Shown in pieces: positions 6,327-12,900 of a stretch of 12,900 nt of DNA; within the stretch, counting starts at the first letter, position 1, and every line of letters begins with the position of its first letter. This DNA is from Oscillospiraceae bacterium (lineage in GTDB: Bacteria > Bacillota > Clostridia > Oscillospirales > Oscillospiraceae). A program made the position numbers and the translations under genes. A model generated the notes under the pieces. It saw nothing but the letters and a program-made list of their open reading frames with translations. It had not been told where the DNA came from and made no database searches. The stretch is from the NCBI GenBank assembly GCA_016290695.1, contig JAEEUX010000044.1, positions 1-12,900 of the forward strand, read 5' to 3'.

Positions 6327-7877
6327 GTGAGTATTCTTAAAGCATCAGAGATCCGTTTGGCGATCCGTCCCGTGCTTTTGGGCATGGAGCACAAGTATTT
6401 TTACGAAGGACCTTGCCGTTTTGGACAGGGCGAAGCATTGAAACCCGGCTACGACAAATTCGCAAACGAGGAGCTGTTTACAGCGTTTTTGGCGCAGCTT
6501 AAGAAGTATTCCCCCGAGGGCGTGGATATTCTTGAGCCTATCCGCGTGGGACGCACGGACGATTGGGAAAACACGCTCGATAACTGGGCGAGGCTTAAGG
6601 CAGCCATGGTTGACGCCGACGCAGCCTTTTTCTTCACCAACATCGGCCTTGACGACATCGTCGTGGAATTCGCCGAGCGCTTTACAACGCCCGTTATAAT
6701 CGACCCCGAGAGTGCTTTTTCTCCGACGACGGATTACGCCGCCATCGTGGCAAAAGACCCGGAGCGCGAGGTTTACGCGCCGCTTTGCTGGTCTGAGGCG
6801 ACAAAGCTGCTGGCCGCTCTGCGCGCGAAAAAGGTTATCCGCAACACGCGCATACTGCTGCTCAACCGCTTCAATTCCAGCGTTTCCTTCAGCAGCGTTG
6901 ATACCTTCACGAATCATGAGCTTATCACACGCCGCCTCGGCGTCCACTTCCGTTATATAAACGCTCACGAGCTGCTCGACCAGATGTCTCTTGCCAAGGA
7001 GGGCGGCAACCATACTACTCCCGGCCGCGTAACTCCCAATCTTACCGATACTGAGCTTGCCGAGGCGGAAAAAATGGCAGACGAGCTGCTTGCCGGCGCG
7101 GAGGTTGCCGATATCCGCAAGGAGTATCTTGTAAATTCGCTCATAGCCTACATAACCGTCCGCAAAAATCTTGACCTTCTTGAGTGCAACGGCTTCACCG
7201 CGCCCTGCCCGGACGTCTGCTCGACGCGCCGCCTCAACGAGATGAAGTTCACCTTCTGCCTTACCCATTCCCTCATGATGGAGCAGGGCATCCCGTCCTC
7301 CTGCGAATATGACGCAAACAGCGTTCTTTCGCAGCAGGCGCTTATCGCGGTTTCCGGCAAGAGTCCTTATATGGGCAACACTACGCCCGTTCCCTTTGAG
7401 GAAAAGGAGGGAACCTTCATGAGCCTTGCGCGCTGGCCGTCTGACGAGGTTAAGGAACGTCTTATAAAGGATGACCCGCACAACCTCTATATGATGGAGC
7501 ATTCCGTGCCTCACCGCTGCTACAGGAACCCCAACGAAAAGGGCAAGTATTCCATCCGCCATTTCGCGCACGACCAGAAGTGGGGCGCTGTAATGCGTTA
7601 TGATTTCGACGAGGACGCCGGGCAGACCGTCACGCTCTGCCGTTTCAGCCCCAACGGCGACAAAATGCTCATTGCGCGCGGCACCGTCGTCTGCGGAGAC
7701 GGCTACACGGCCAACAACTGCAATAACCTCGTCCTCTTCCGCGTGCGCGACCAGAAGGACTGCTATAAAAAGCAGCTCCAGGTCGGCAACCATCTCGCTC
7801 TTGTCTACGGCGATTATACCGAAGAGCTCCAGGCTCTTGCCGAAGTTCTCGGCATCGAGGCGCTGGTTTCGATATGA
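6327..7877 (+). CDS. L-fucose/L-arabinose isomerase-superfamily protein, atypical metal site
   Basis: A 516-residue homologue of the L-fucose isomerase-like fold, which interconverts aldose and ketose sugars with a divalent metal. The N-terminal Rossmann-like half is followed by the family's substrate domain: CEYDANSVLSQQALIAVSGKSPYMGN (from 326; compare family CEGD...MLLLQ.LTG...M.D) and a C-terminal barrel ending GNHLALVYGDYTEELQALA (from 487). Compared with E. coli FucI metal ligands Glu337, Asp361 and His528, Glu327 and His489 are kept, but the position 24 residues after the Glu is Asn351, not Asp. The protein has 12 cysteines, including a CPDVC pair (294-298), which is many for this family. 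It starts at a GTG with AGGAGG upstream, and overlaps the next gene by four bases. Downstream of SufS/SufE it could be a sulfur acceptor, act on a thiolated sugar, or have lost isomerase activity. Superfamily assignment is firm; substrate is unknown. Confidence 0.75.
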   Translation: MSILKASEIRLAIRPVLLGMEHKYFYEGPCRFGQGEALKPGYDKFANEELFTAFLAQLKKYSPEGVDILEPIRVGRTDDWENTLDNWARLKAAMVDADAAFFFTNIGLDDIVVEFAERFTTPVIIDPESAFSPTTDYAAIVAKDPEREVYAPLCWSEATKLLAALRAKKVIRNTRILLLNRFNSSVSFSSVDTFTNHELITRRLGVHFRYINAHELLDQMSLAKEGGNHTTPGRVTPNLTDTELAEAEKMADELLAGAEVADIRKEYLVNSLIAYITVRKNLDLLECNGFTAPCPDVCSTRRLNEMKFTFCLTHSLMMEQGIPSSCEYDANSVLSQQALIAVSGKSPYMGNTTPVPFEEKEGTFMSLARWPSDEVKERLIKDDPHNLYMMEHSVPHRCYRNPNEKGKYSIRHFAHDQKWGAVMRYDFDEDAGQTVTLCRFSPNGDKMLIARGTVVCGDGYTANNCNNLVLFRVRDQKDCYKKQLQVGNHLALVYGDYTEELQALAEVLGIEALVSI

Positions 7878-8296
7878 GCGCAGGGGACAGAGAACAGATA
7901 CGCACGGAGCTTATGCGCTATACGAGCGCGGCAGCGCGGGAAGCGAGGCTCATACGCGAATGCAGGCCGCCGAAGGCTGAGGAAATCTGCCCTCATTTGC
8001 GCGGATATATCCTCGGGAAGTTCATGCTTCCGGAGAAAGCTTGCAGCAGCGAAAGCCTGCGCGAGCTCACAGAGGCGAGCCTTGCACGCATGATGCGCGT
8101 TTCGCCGCATCTCGTAGAGGTTTTGGACACGGCGCGAAGCTGCGCGGGCGCGAGCTCTGCCATGGTTAAAAAGGCACTTCTTTTCCAGGCGATGGAGCGG
8201 GATTTCGAGATCACGCTGCCTGCGGACAGGGCGATACAGGCAGATAATATTTCATCGCTTGCCTCCCTCGTCGCGGAGGTAATGGCAAAAAGCTGA
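7874..8296 (+). CDS. Unknown 140-aa protein, possibly acyl-carrier-like C-terminal half
   Basis: A helical, soluble-looking 140-residue protein that I do not recognise. The C-terminal part (about 93-137: ASSAMVKKALLFQAMERDF, EITLPADRAIQADNISSLASLV) resembles helices II-IV of acyl carrier proteins, which typically read '...lv..lEe.F.i.ip......i.tv..l...i'. The DSL phosphopantetheine site is not preserved: SSA lies roughly there, but the spacing to the 'F' is two residues longer. It therefore may share the fold without carrying the cofactor. Four cysteines are present (Cys30, 39, 57, 90). Its ATG overlaps the isomerase homologue's stop (ATGA), giving tight translational coupling, so the two products probably act together, for example as a complex. 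The ACP resemblance is weak and by eye. Confidence 0.75.
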   Translation: MSAGDREQIRTELMRYTSAAAREARLIRECRPPKAEEICPHLRGYILGKFMLPEKACSSESLRELTEASLARMMRVSPHLVEVLDTARSCAGASSAMVKKALLFQAMERDFEITLPADRAIQADNISSLASLVAEVMAKS

Positions 8297-8322
8297 ACGG
8301 AAAGCGCTTTATCGTTTCCGTT
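8296..8322 (+). terminator. Possible weak terminator at the end of the sulfur/isomerase operon
   Basis: AACGGAAA (8296-8303) pairs with TTTCCGTT (8315-8322), an 8-bp AT-rich stem with an 11-base loop that starts at the stop codon. Only a short, mixed T-rich stretch (TTGGTTG) follows, so termination may be partial. Confidence 0.4.
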
Positions 8323-8325
8323 TGG

Positions 8326-8353
8326 TTGACGAAGCGTTTACGAACGGTATAAA
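8326..8353 (+). promoter_or_regulatory. Promoter-like sequence in the convergent spacer
   Basis: TTGACG (8326-8331), a 16-bp spacer and TATAAA (8348-8353) resemble a sigma-A promoter pointing right. No convincing gene follows: the transcript would enter the 8381-8416 hairpin and then run antisense to the acetyltransferase gene. It could be fortuitous, or drive a short RNA. Confidence 0.3.
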
Positions 8354-8380
8354 TTATTTTAATGGCAATGCAGATGTTAA

Positions 8381-8416
8381 GAACGGGCACTTACCAATTT
8401 TGGTAAGTGCCCGTTC
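8381..8416. repeat. Perfect 15-bp inverted repeat between convergent genes
   Basis: GAACGGGCACTTACC (8381-8395) and its exact complement (8402-8416) flank a six-base AATTTT centre. Its position between two converging genes suggests a bidirectional terminator, but neither side carries a T-run, which makes it atypical. It could also be the stem of a small RNA or a mobile-repeat remnant; no second copy is visible in the window. Confidence 0.6.
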
Positions 8417-8436
8417 CGGATTTAGACGAACTAATG

Positions 8437-8994
8437 TCAGCGCCATTCTCTTTTCAAAACAGCATATTGGTACGTGTTTTCGTATATCGGCGTTCCGTCC
8501 GGTTTTCCGACGAATGAAACAAACTCAATAAACAAGCCCTCCCGCCTCATGCCGAGCTTTTCGCAAAGGCGCTGGCTTGCGACATTGTAATCTTCGGTAT
8601 AGGCATAAATTCTCCTTGCGCCTTTTTCTTTAAAAAGATAGTCAAAGAATGCATGAGCAGCCTCATAAGCGTAACCCTTCCCTTGATAAGCCTTGTTCAG
8701 CATCCAGCAAGGGCTAAAGGTATCCTTGGGGGAGCCGTCATCGTCACGCGGTTCGTCAGACTCGGGATAGGCTTCGATTTCGCCGATCACTTTCTCATTT
8801 TCTTTAAGGACAACAGCGAAATAAAAACCCGTCTCACCCATGCGTTTTTTCATTTCTCTCATTGCTTCCTCAAGGGAATGAAGCTTCATGGAAGCAAAGC
8901 AGTTCACCTCAGGCTCCGCCAAATATTCAAAAACATCATTTGCATCGCTTTCACGGAAAGGACGCAGGAAAAGTCTTTCTGTTTCAATCGTCAT
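8437..8994 (-). CDS. GNAT acetyltransferase, RimJ/RimL type
   Basis: A 185-residue acetyltransferase of the RimJ/RimL (Acetyltransf_3) group, which moves an acetyl group from acetyl-CoA to an amine on a protein N-terminus or small molecule. It opens with the typical IETERLFLRPFRESDA, has a central beta-strand region (FYFAVVLKENEKVIGEIEAY), the acetyl-CoA loop QGKGYA (104-109) preceded by 'WMLNKAY', and ends with the characteristic NVASQRLCEKLGMRREG. The substrate cannot be told from sequence. It lies 20 bp downstream of the MoaF-like gene on the same strand and has no clear ribosome binding site or promoter of its own, so it is probably read as the second gene of that unit. Confidence 0.9.
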   Translation of the reverse strand: MTIETERLFLRPFRESDANDVFEYLAEPEVNCFASMKLHSLEEAMREMKKRMGETGFYFAVVLKENEKVIGEIEAYPESDEPRDDDGSPKDTFSPCWMLNKAYQGKGYAYEAAHAFFDYLFKEKGARRIYAYTEDYNVASQRLCEKLGMRREGLFIEFVSFVGKPDGTPIYENTYQYAVLKREWR

Positions 8995-9014
8995 ATTAAA
9001 ACCAATCCGAAATT

Positions 9015-10805
9015 CTAAAAATGAGATTTTTTGTCGAAATACTTCATTATGTCGAAGGAGCCGAGCTCGCGTCCGTATGCGCCGGTGATGTTGAGCGAGA
9101 GGCCGTTGTGCCCTACGCCGAAGAAGAAACCGCCGTCATGGAGAATGCGCGGGTTGATTACGACGAGACCCTGCATTCCGTTGCAGTTTTCCTCGACCCA
9201 CTCGAAGATGTATGCGTCATCGCGCAGCTTTATGTAGTAGCAGGGGCTCGACCACGTTGCGCCGCCGCTGTTGTCGCCGGAGAAGATAGTCCAGCTCGAG
9301 CTTTCGGGCGAGGAGTAAACGTGGATGGAGCTCATCATATCGCTGTAAGTCCACGAGAAGCTCTTGCCGACAAGCTCCGTCGTGAAGTGGTGGCGGCGGG
9401 CGAAGGGCGGGACGATGTCGCCGTATTCAAGGACGCCGAATTTCGCCACGGAGCCGACCTCCCATTCGCTGTGCCAGTTGCCTATCTGGGCACGGATGGT
9501 GGTGGCAAGGCCGGTAGAGAAGTCCACCGCCTGGGTGACGTTGGCAAAATCGGGGTCGCCGCCGAGCATGTGGGAGAAGAAATAAAGGTCGCGCGCGGGC
9601 TCATAGCAGATGTACTTATCCTCGTGCCATTCGCCGCCGTTGAGACGCCAGCGGAGCATGCGGTTCGTCGTAACGTCGTATTCGTAAACGTCGCCGCTGC
9701 CGCAGCCGCCCCAGGGGGCTATGGCGTGCTTTTCGCCGTCAAGCTTTACCTTGAACTGCTTGCCGACGAGGAATTCGGAGAAGGGGAGGTTATTCGAGCT
9801 TGCCATGATGTTCGGGCCGTCGACCTCAAAGATGCGCTGGCTTTCGCGCGCATGCTGAAGCGCCTCCTCGTGGCTCATGGGAAGGTCTATGTCCATGGGA
9901 CGGTATGCGTAGCGTCCGCCTTTGTCCTTCATCATCTGGGCCATCGGGCGCTCCTTGTTGCCGAAGTCATAGATGCCCTCGAGGTGCGCCGCGTCGCCGG
10001 TAATCTCAAGCTCCGCCGTGTGCGTGGCGTAAACGAGCGTATCGTCCGCGTTGAAGCCGAATTCTACGCCGACAGCCTTGTTGTCGAAGAAATTCAGAAC
10101 CTCAAGCCACATCTTGCCGCCGAACTCGACTTCCCAGCGGGTGAAGATGTAGAATTCGTCGTCGATTCTTACGTAATCGGAGCCGTCCGCCATCGTTATG
10201 CCGCCCATCGCGTCGCCGAGCTCGACGACTGTGGAGCTGCAAAGGCTGGGGAAGAAGGTGAGAATTTCGTAGCCCGTGGAGAAATCCCAGTGCAGACCGC
10301 GCCCCTCGAGGCGGTTGGTGTTCGTATGGAGCTTCGCGGGCTTCTCATTGTCGCCGAAATCCGCCCAGCCGAAATAATATTCGCGCTGTATTTCACGCGG
10401 GATGTCGCGGTAGCCCTGGGGCGGACGCTGGCCCATGAGGTCCATTCCGACGGGGACTGTGATGCCGAACCAGGTCTCGAAAACGGTGATGGCCTTGGTT
10501 TCCTTATCGAGGATAAGGTGCCAGCCGCGGCTCGTTTCGGGGACAAGGTGCGTGACTATGACGACCTTGCCGTAGGAAATCGCGGTATATGGCGCGGTGT
10601 ACTTCGTGCCGTTCTCGGTGAACTCAAGGGTGTCCGCGTCGATGAATTTGTAATCGAGCTGCTGCGGGGCAAACTTGCCCTCAAGCTTTGCGGAGAAGGA
10701 TTTTCCGGCAAGGCAGGGGCAGGATGCGCCGTCAGCCTTGCGCTTGGAATCGACTTTTTTGTTGACCTCTTCCGTGGTCATGGGGTTGTATTTGGTGAAA
10801 AACAT
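9015..10805 (-). CDS. Double-length MoaF-family protein (tandem lipocalin-like repeats)
   Basis: A 596-residue protein related to MoaF, a lipocalin-like family named for molybdenum cofactor biosynthesis but whose reaction is unproven. Classical MoaF has an N- and a C-type domain in roughly half this length. Here the pattern occurs twice: N-type at about 32-120 (LAGKSFSAKLEGK) and 346-445 (LVGKQFKVKLDGE); C-type at about 166-255 (LEGRGLHWDFSTGYEILTFF) and 478-580 (LVGKSFSWTYSD...IHVYSS). The last domain is the closest to the MoaF C-terminal signature. No signal peptide or membrane segment is seen, so it is probably cytoplasmic. The ATG at 10805 has GGAGG ten bases upstream. It heads a two-gene unit with the acetyltransferase. 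No other molybdenum cofactor gene is in the window, so a role in binding or converting an aromatic or cofactor-like ligand is as plausible as cofactor synthesis. Confidence 0.75.
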   Translation of the reverse strand: MFFTKYNPMTTEEVNKKVDSKRKADGASCPCLAGKSFSAKLEGKFAPQQLDYKFIDADTLEFTENGTKYTAPYTAISYGKVVIVTHLVPETSRGWHLILDKETKAITVFETWFGITVPVGMDLMGQRPPQGYRDIPREIQREYYFGWADFGDNEKPAKLHTNTNRLEGRGLHWDFSTGYEILTFFPSLCSSTVVELGDAMGGITMADGSDYVRIDDEFYIFTRWEVEFGGKMWLEVLNFFDNKAVGVEFGFNADDTLVYATHTAELEITGDAAHLEGIYDFGNKERPMAQMMKDKGGRYAYRPMDIDLPMSHEEALQHARESQRIFEVDGPNIMASSNNLPFSEFLVGKQFKVKLDGEKHAIAPWGGCGSGDVYEYDVTTNRMLRWRLNGGEWHEDKYICYEPARDLYFFSHMLGGDPDFANVTQAVDFSTGLATTIRAQIGNWHSEWEVGSVAKFGVLEYGDIVPPFARRHHFTTELVGKSFSWTYSDMMSSIHVYSSPESSSWTIFSGDNSGGATWSSPCYYIKLRDDAYIFEWVEENCNGMQGLVVINPRILHDGGFFFGVGHNGLSLNITGAYGRELGSFDIMKYFDKKSHF

Positions 10806-10843
10806 TTTGCAAATACCTCCGTATTAATAATACTAATATACAC

Positions 10844-10872
10844 AATATACTATACCTGCATAAAATTTTCAA
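10844..10872 (-). promoter_or_regulatory. Promoter of the MoaF-like gene
   Basis: On the minus strand TTGAAA (10872-10867), a 17-bp spacer and TATATT (10849-10844) each differ from consensus by one base. Transcription would start near 10837, giving a short leader before the ribosome binding site at 10816-10820. The surrounding 10825-10920 is very AT-rich, in contrast to the flanking genes. Confidence 0.6.
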
Positions 10873-10971
10873 CACAAATATGTGTATTTTATAAAATATT
10901 TTTTCAAAATATTGAAAACAGGCGGAATTGCCGCCTTCTAAAGCCGGTTCTGCGACGAAAAACTATTAATC

Positions 10972-11000
10972 TTGACCTGCTGGATGCTATGGTATATTAT
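10972..11000 (+). promoter_or_regulatory. Promoter of the galE operon
   Basis: TTGACC (10972-10977), a 17-bp spacer and TATTAT (10995-11000), each one base from consensus, lie about 30 bases before the galE start codon. It is divergent from the MoaF-like promoter roughly 100 bp away. A small GGCGG/CCGCC hairpin (10921-10935) lies between the two promoters. Confidence 0.65.
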
Positions 11001-11029
11001 TATTCTACAATGTTTAGCGGAGGACAAAA

Positions 11030-12040
11030 ATGGAAACAGTCCTTTTGACCGGGGGCGCCGGGTATATCGGCTCGCATACTGCCGTCGCGCTGCTCGAGGC
11101 GGGCTACGAGACCGTCATAGCGGACGACCTGACTAACAGCGAAGCGGGCGTTATCGACAGGATAAAAACCATCACGGGCAGGAGCCCGCGCTTTTACAAT
11201 ATAAACGTTCTCGACGCCGCGGCTCTTGACCGCGTTTTCGAGGAAAACGAGATATCGGCGGTGCTTCATTTCGCGGGCTTCAAATCCGTTGCCAATTCCG
11301 TGAAGGACCCGGTGGGGTACTATAAAAACAACGTCGGGACGACGATAACACTCCTTGAAACGATGAAAAAGCACGGATGCGGGCGCTTCGTGTTCAGCTC
11401 GTCGGCGACGGTGTACGGCTGTAATAATCCCATCCCCTACACGGAGGCTATGCCCACGGGAAGCTGCGCGAGCCCCTATGGCTGGACGAAGCTCGTTTCC
11501 GAACGGATACTTTTCGACGCGGCTGTGGCGGACAGCGCCTTCAGCGCGGTGATTTTGCGGTATTTTAACCCCATCGGAGCGCATGAAAGCGGTCTCATCG
11601 GCGAAAAACCGAACGGCGTGCCGGATAATCTCATGCCTTATATCACCCAGCTCGCCGCAGGGAAACGCGACATTCTGCGCGTTTTCGGCAGCGATTACCC
11701 CACGCGCGACGGAACGGGAGTGCGCGACTATATTCATGTTTGCGACCTTGCCGCAGGGCATTTGGCGGCCCTTGACTATTCGCGCGGGCATACCGGCGCG
11801 GAGGCCTTCAACCTCGGCACGGGGCGCGGCGTCAGCGTCCTTGAGCTCGTTCGCGCCTTCGAGCGCGTGAACGGACTGAGCCTGCCGCTTGAATATGCTC
11901 CTCGCCGCCCCGGCGACCTCGCGGAGTATTACGCGGACGCGGGCAAGGCTGAGCGTGTTCTCGGCTGGCGCGCGGAGAAAACGATAGACGATATGTGCCG
12001 CGATTCATGGCGCTGGCAGAAAAACAGCGAAAACCTTTAA
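11030..12040 (+). CDS. galE: UDP-glucose 4-epimerase
   Basis: A 336-residue short-chain dehydrogenase/reductase-type epimerase that interconverts UDP-glucose and UDP-galactose with bound NAD, in the Leloir pathway and in supply of sugars for surface polysaccharides. The NAD-binding GGAGYIGSH is at residues 8-16, followed by ADDLTNS (31-37). The catalytic Ser/Thr region is FSSSATVYG (122-130), and Tyr150 and Lys154 form the YxxxK pair in SPYGWTK. RYFNPIGAHESG and the late AEYYADAGKAERVLGW region match GalE closely, and the length is standard (E. coli 338). GGAGG lies six bases before the ATG. It is the first gene of a run with a GNAT protein 10 bp downstream and a MATE transporter. Confidence 0.95.
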   Translation: METVLLTGGAGYIGSHTAVALLEAGYETVIADDLTNSEAGVIDRIKTITGRSPRFYNINVLDAAALDRVFEENEISAVLHFAGFKSVANSVKDPVGYYKNNVGTTITLLETMKKHGCGRFVFSSSATVYGCNNPIPYTEAMPTGSCASPYGWTKLVSERILFDAAVADSAFSAVILRYFNPIGAHESGLIGEKPNGVPDNLMPYITQLAAGKRDILRVFGSDYPTRDGTGVRDYIHVCDLAAGHLAALDYSRGHTGAEAFNLGTGRGVSVLELVRAFERVNGLSLPLEYAPRRPGDLAEYYADAGKAERVLGWRAEKTIDDMCRDSWRWQKNSENL

Positions 12041-12050
12041 GGAGTATCAG

Positions 12051-12539
12051 ATGAAGCTTGAATTCAGGCAGGCGGTGCGGGAGGACATACCCGCGATAAC
12101 CGCGCTTATCCAAAAACGCATAGACTGGATGGATAATAACGGCATCCACCAGTGGAACGAAACAAAATATCTTGAGGTATACGACAGGGCATATTTTGAG
12201 AAAAATATAAGCTGCTTCTATCTTGCTTACGACGCGGGTGCGCTCGTCGGCCTCGAAGCGCTTTACGAAACCGACCCGCGCTGGCCGGACGGCCTTCGCG
12301 CGATATACGTCCACCACCTTACCTCCGCCGAAAACGGGCGGGGGATCGGCACGGCGCTTCTGAAATTTGCCGAGAGAGAGGCTCTTGAACGCGGCATCGA
12401 CCTCATGCGGCTTGACAGCGACAGGAATAATACCCGCCTTGAAGCCTACTATACCGCTCTCGGCTACGAGGAAAAGGATTCCTTCACCGAGGGGCTTTAC
12501 CACGGCACGCGGCGGGAAAAATATCTGCGCCCCGCCTGA
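12051..12539 (+). CDS. GNAT-family N-acetyltransferase
   Basis: A 162-residue GNAT protein. The N-terminus (FRQAVREDIPAITALIQKRI) is the usual GNAT beginning, IYVHHLTSAENGRGIGTALLKFAEREA (85-111) holds strand 4 and the acetyl-CoA pyrophosphate loop NGRGIGT, and LDSDRNNTRLEAYYTALGYEEKD (121-143) is the C-terminal motif. The 'WMDNNGIHQWN' segment near residue 26 is typical of a subgroup of small Firmicutes acetyltransferases of unknown substrate. AAGGAG overlaps the galE stop codon, ten bases before the ATG, so it is almost certainly co-transcribed with galE. It is unrelated in detail to the RimJ/RimL-type protein at 8437. Confidence 0.9.
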   Translation: MKLEFRQAVREDIPAITALIQKRIDWMDNNGIHQWNETKYLEVYDRAYFEKNISCFYLAYDAGALVGLEALYETDPRWPDGLRAIYVHHLTSAENGRGIGTALLKFAEREALERGIDLMRLDSDRNNTRLEAYYTALGYEEKDSFTEGLYHGTRREKYLRPA

Positions 12540-12561
12540 GCGCGCAAACGAAAGGAAACCA

Positions 12562-12900
12562 ATGATATTACAGCATTTTGAGCTAAAAAACCCGTCTTTT
12601 TACAGAACTATGGGGAAGCTGATGCTGCCCGTTATCCTCCAGCAGATGATAACGATGGGCATAAACTTTCTCGATAACATCATGATAGGCGGCTTCGGCG
12701 AAAGCTCGATAGCGGGCGCTTCGTTCAGCAACGCCTTCTATTCCGTTTTTCAGTTTATCTGCATGGGCCTCGGCTCCGGCGCGGTCGTGCTGTCGTCGCA
12801 GTTTTGGGGGAGAAAGGATAAAAATTCCCTGCGAGCCACATCCTCGATGGCTATGCAGGTTACGCTCCTTGTGTGCGCGATCTTTACGGTAATTTCCGTT
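12562..12900 (+). CDS. MATE-family multidrug/metabolite efflux protein (partial, 3' end missing)
   Basis: The first 113 codons of a membrane transporter run off the window. Residues about 15-37 (LMLPVILQQMITMGINFLDNIMIGGFG) carry the MATE N-terminal pattern, in which the first helix ends in a D-N/T-x-M-I-G motif. About 42-61 (SSIAGASFSNAFYSVFQFIC) and the glycine-rich GLGSGAVVLSSQFWGRKD follow, again typical. MATE proteins export drugs or metabolites against a Na+ or H+ gradient; the substrate cannot be deduced. AAAGGA precedes the ATG, 22 bp after the preceding GNAT gene, so it likely belongs to the galE operon. Confidence 0.88.
   Translation, partial: MILQHFELKNPSFYRTMGKLMLPVILQQMITMGINFLDNIMIGGFGESSIAGASFSNAFYSVFQFICMGLGSGAVVLSSQFWGRKDKNSLRATSSMAMQVTLLVCAIFTVISV

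Noticed and set aside
6345..7793. A 482-codon open frame on the minus strand opposite the isomerase homologue
   Set aside because: It is a shadow of the plus-strand gene: low-complexity Val/Ala/Arg/Glu-rich translation, no motif, and the plus-strand protein matches the FucI superfamily and sits in an operon.
8322..8531. A 69-codon frame on the plus strand in the convergent spacer
   Set aside because: It runs through the perfect inverted repeat and then antisense into the acetyltransferase gene; no ribosome binding site or family resemblance.
9021..11048. A 675-codon open frame on the plus strand opposite the MoaF-like gene, reaching into galE
   Set aside because: It is rich in Val, Ala, Glu and Asp with no recognisable domain, mirrors the codon pattern of the minus-strand gene, ends with a string of AT-rich intergenic codons and has no good ribosome binding site. 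The minus-strand protein has family motifs, a promoter and GGAGG.

Overview
The window reads as ordinary bacterial chromosome from an anaerobe-like, fairly GC-rich member of the Bacillota (Clostridia, Oscillospirales-like). This rests on strong GGAGG-type ribosome binding sites, sigma-A-like promoters, a riboswitch that acts through an intrinsic terminator, a MATE transporter and a MalT-type LuxR regulator. The taxonomic guess is inference; Synergistota cannot be excluded. No rRNA, tRNA, CRISPR array, transposase or phage gene is visible.

Left part (1-2980, minus strand): a small DUF2442-type protein and a large MalT-like LuxR/STAND regulator. The regulator's leader carries three consecutive inverted repeats beside a likely promoter.

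Centre (3049-8296, plus strand): this is the most interesting part. A good promoter leads into a compact RNA that matches the conserved core of cobalamin riboswitches, followed by a strong intrinsic terminator. Behind it lie a 62-residue protein of unknown function and a LysR regulator. A perfect 13-bp terminator hairpin closes that unit. Inside the hairpin sits a consensus-like promoter (TTGACA, 17 bp, AATAAT) that should start the next operon: a SufS-type cysteine desulfurase, a SufE-type sulfur acceptor, a cysteine-rich homologue of L-fucose/L-arabinose isomerases, and a 140-residue protein whose C-terminal half faintly resembles an acyl carrier protein. The SufS/SufE pair and the last two genes overlap. 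No SufB, SufC or SufD is present, so sulfur may be passed to something other than a local Fe-S scaffold. The isomerase homologue appears to have Asn in place of the second metal-ligand Asp.

Right part (8297-12900): a convergent spacer with a 15-bp perfect hairpin; then, on the minus strand, a double-length MoaF-family protein followed by a RimJ/RimL-type acetyltransferase. A divergent promoter region (10806-11029) leads on the plus strand to galE (UDP-glucose 4-epimerase), a second GNAT acetyltransferase and the start of a MATE efflux protein that runs off the window.

As a system, the central block suggests a sulfur-mobilising pair coupled to an unusual sugar-isomerase-like protein and an unknown partner. 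It is probably controlled by the adjacent LysR protein, whose own expression appears to depend on cobalamin. The parts are recognisable by family; the combined function is unknown to me.
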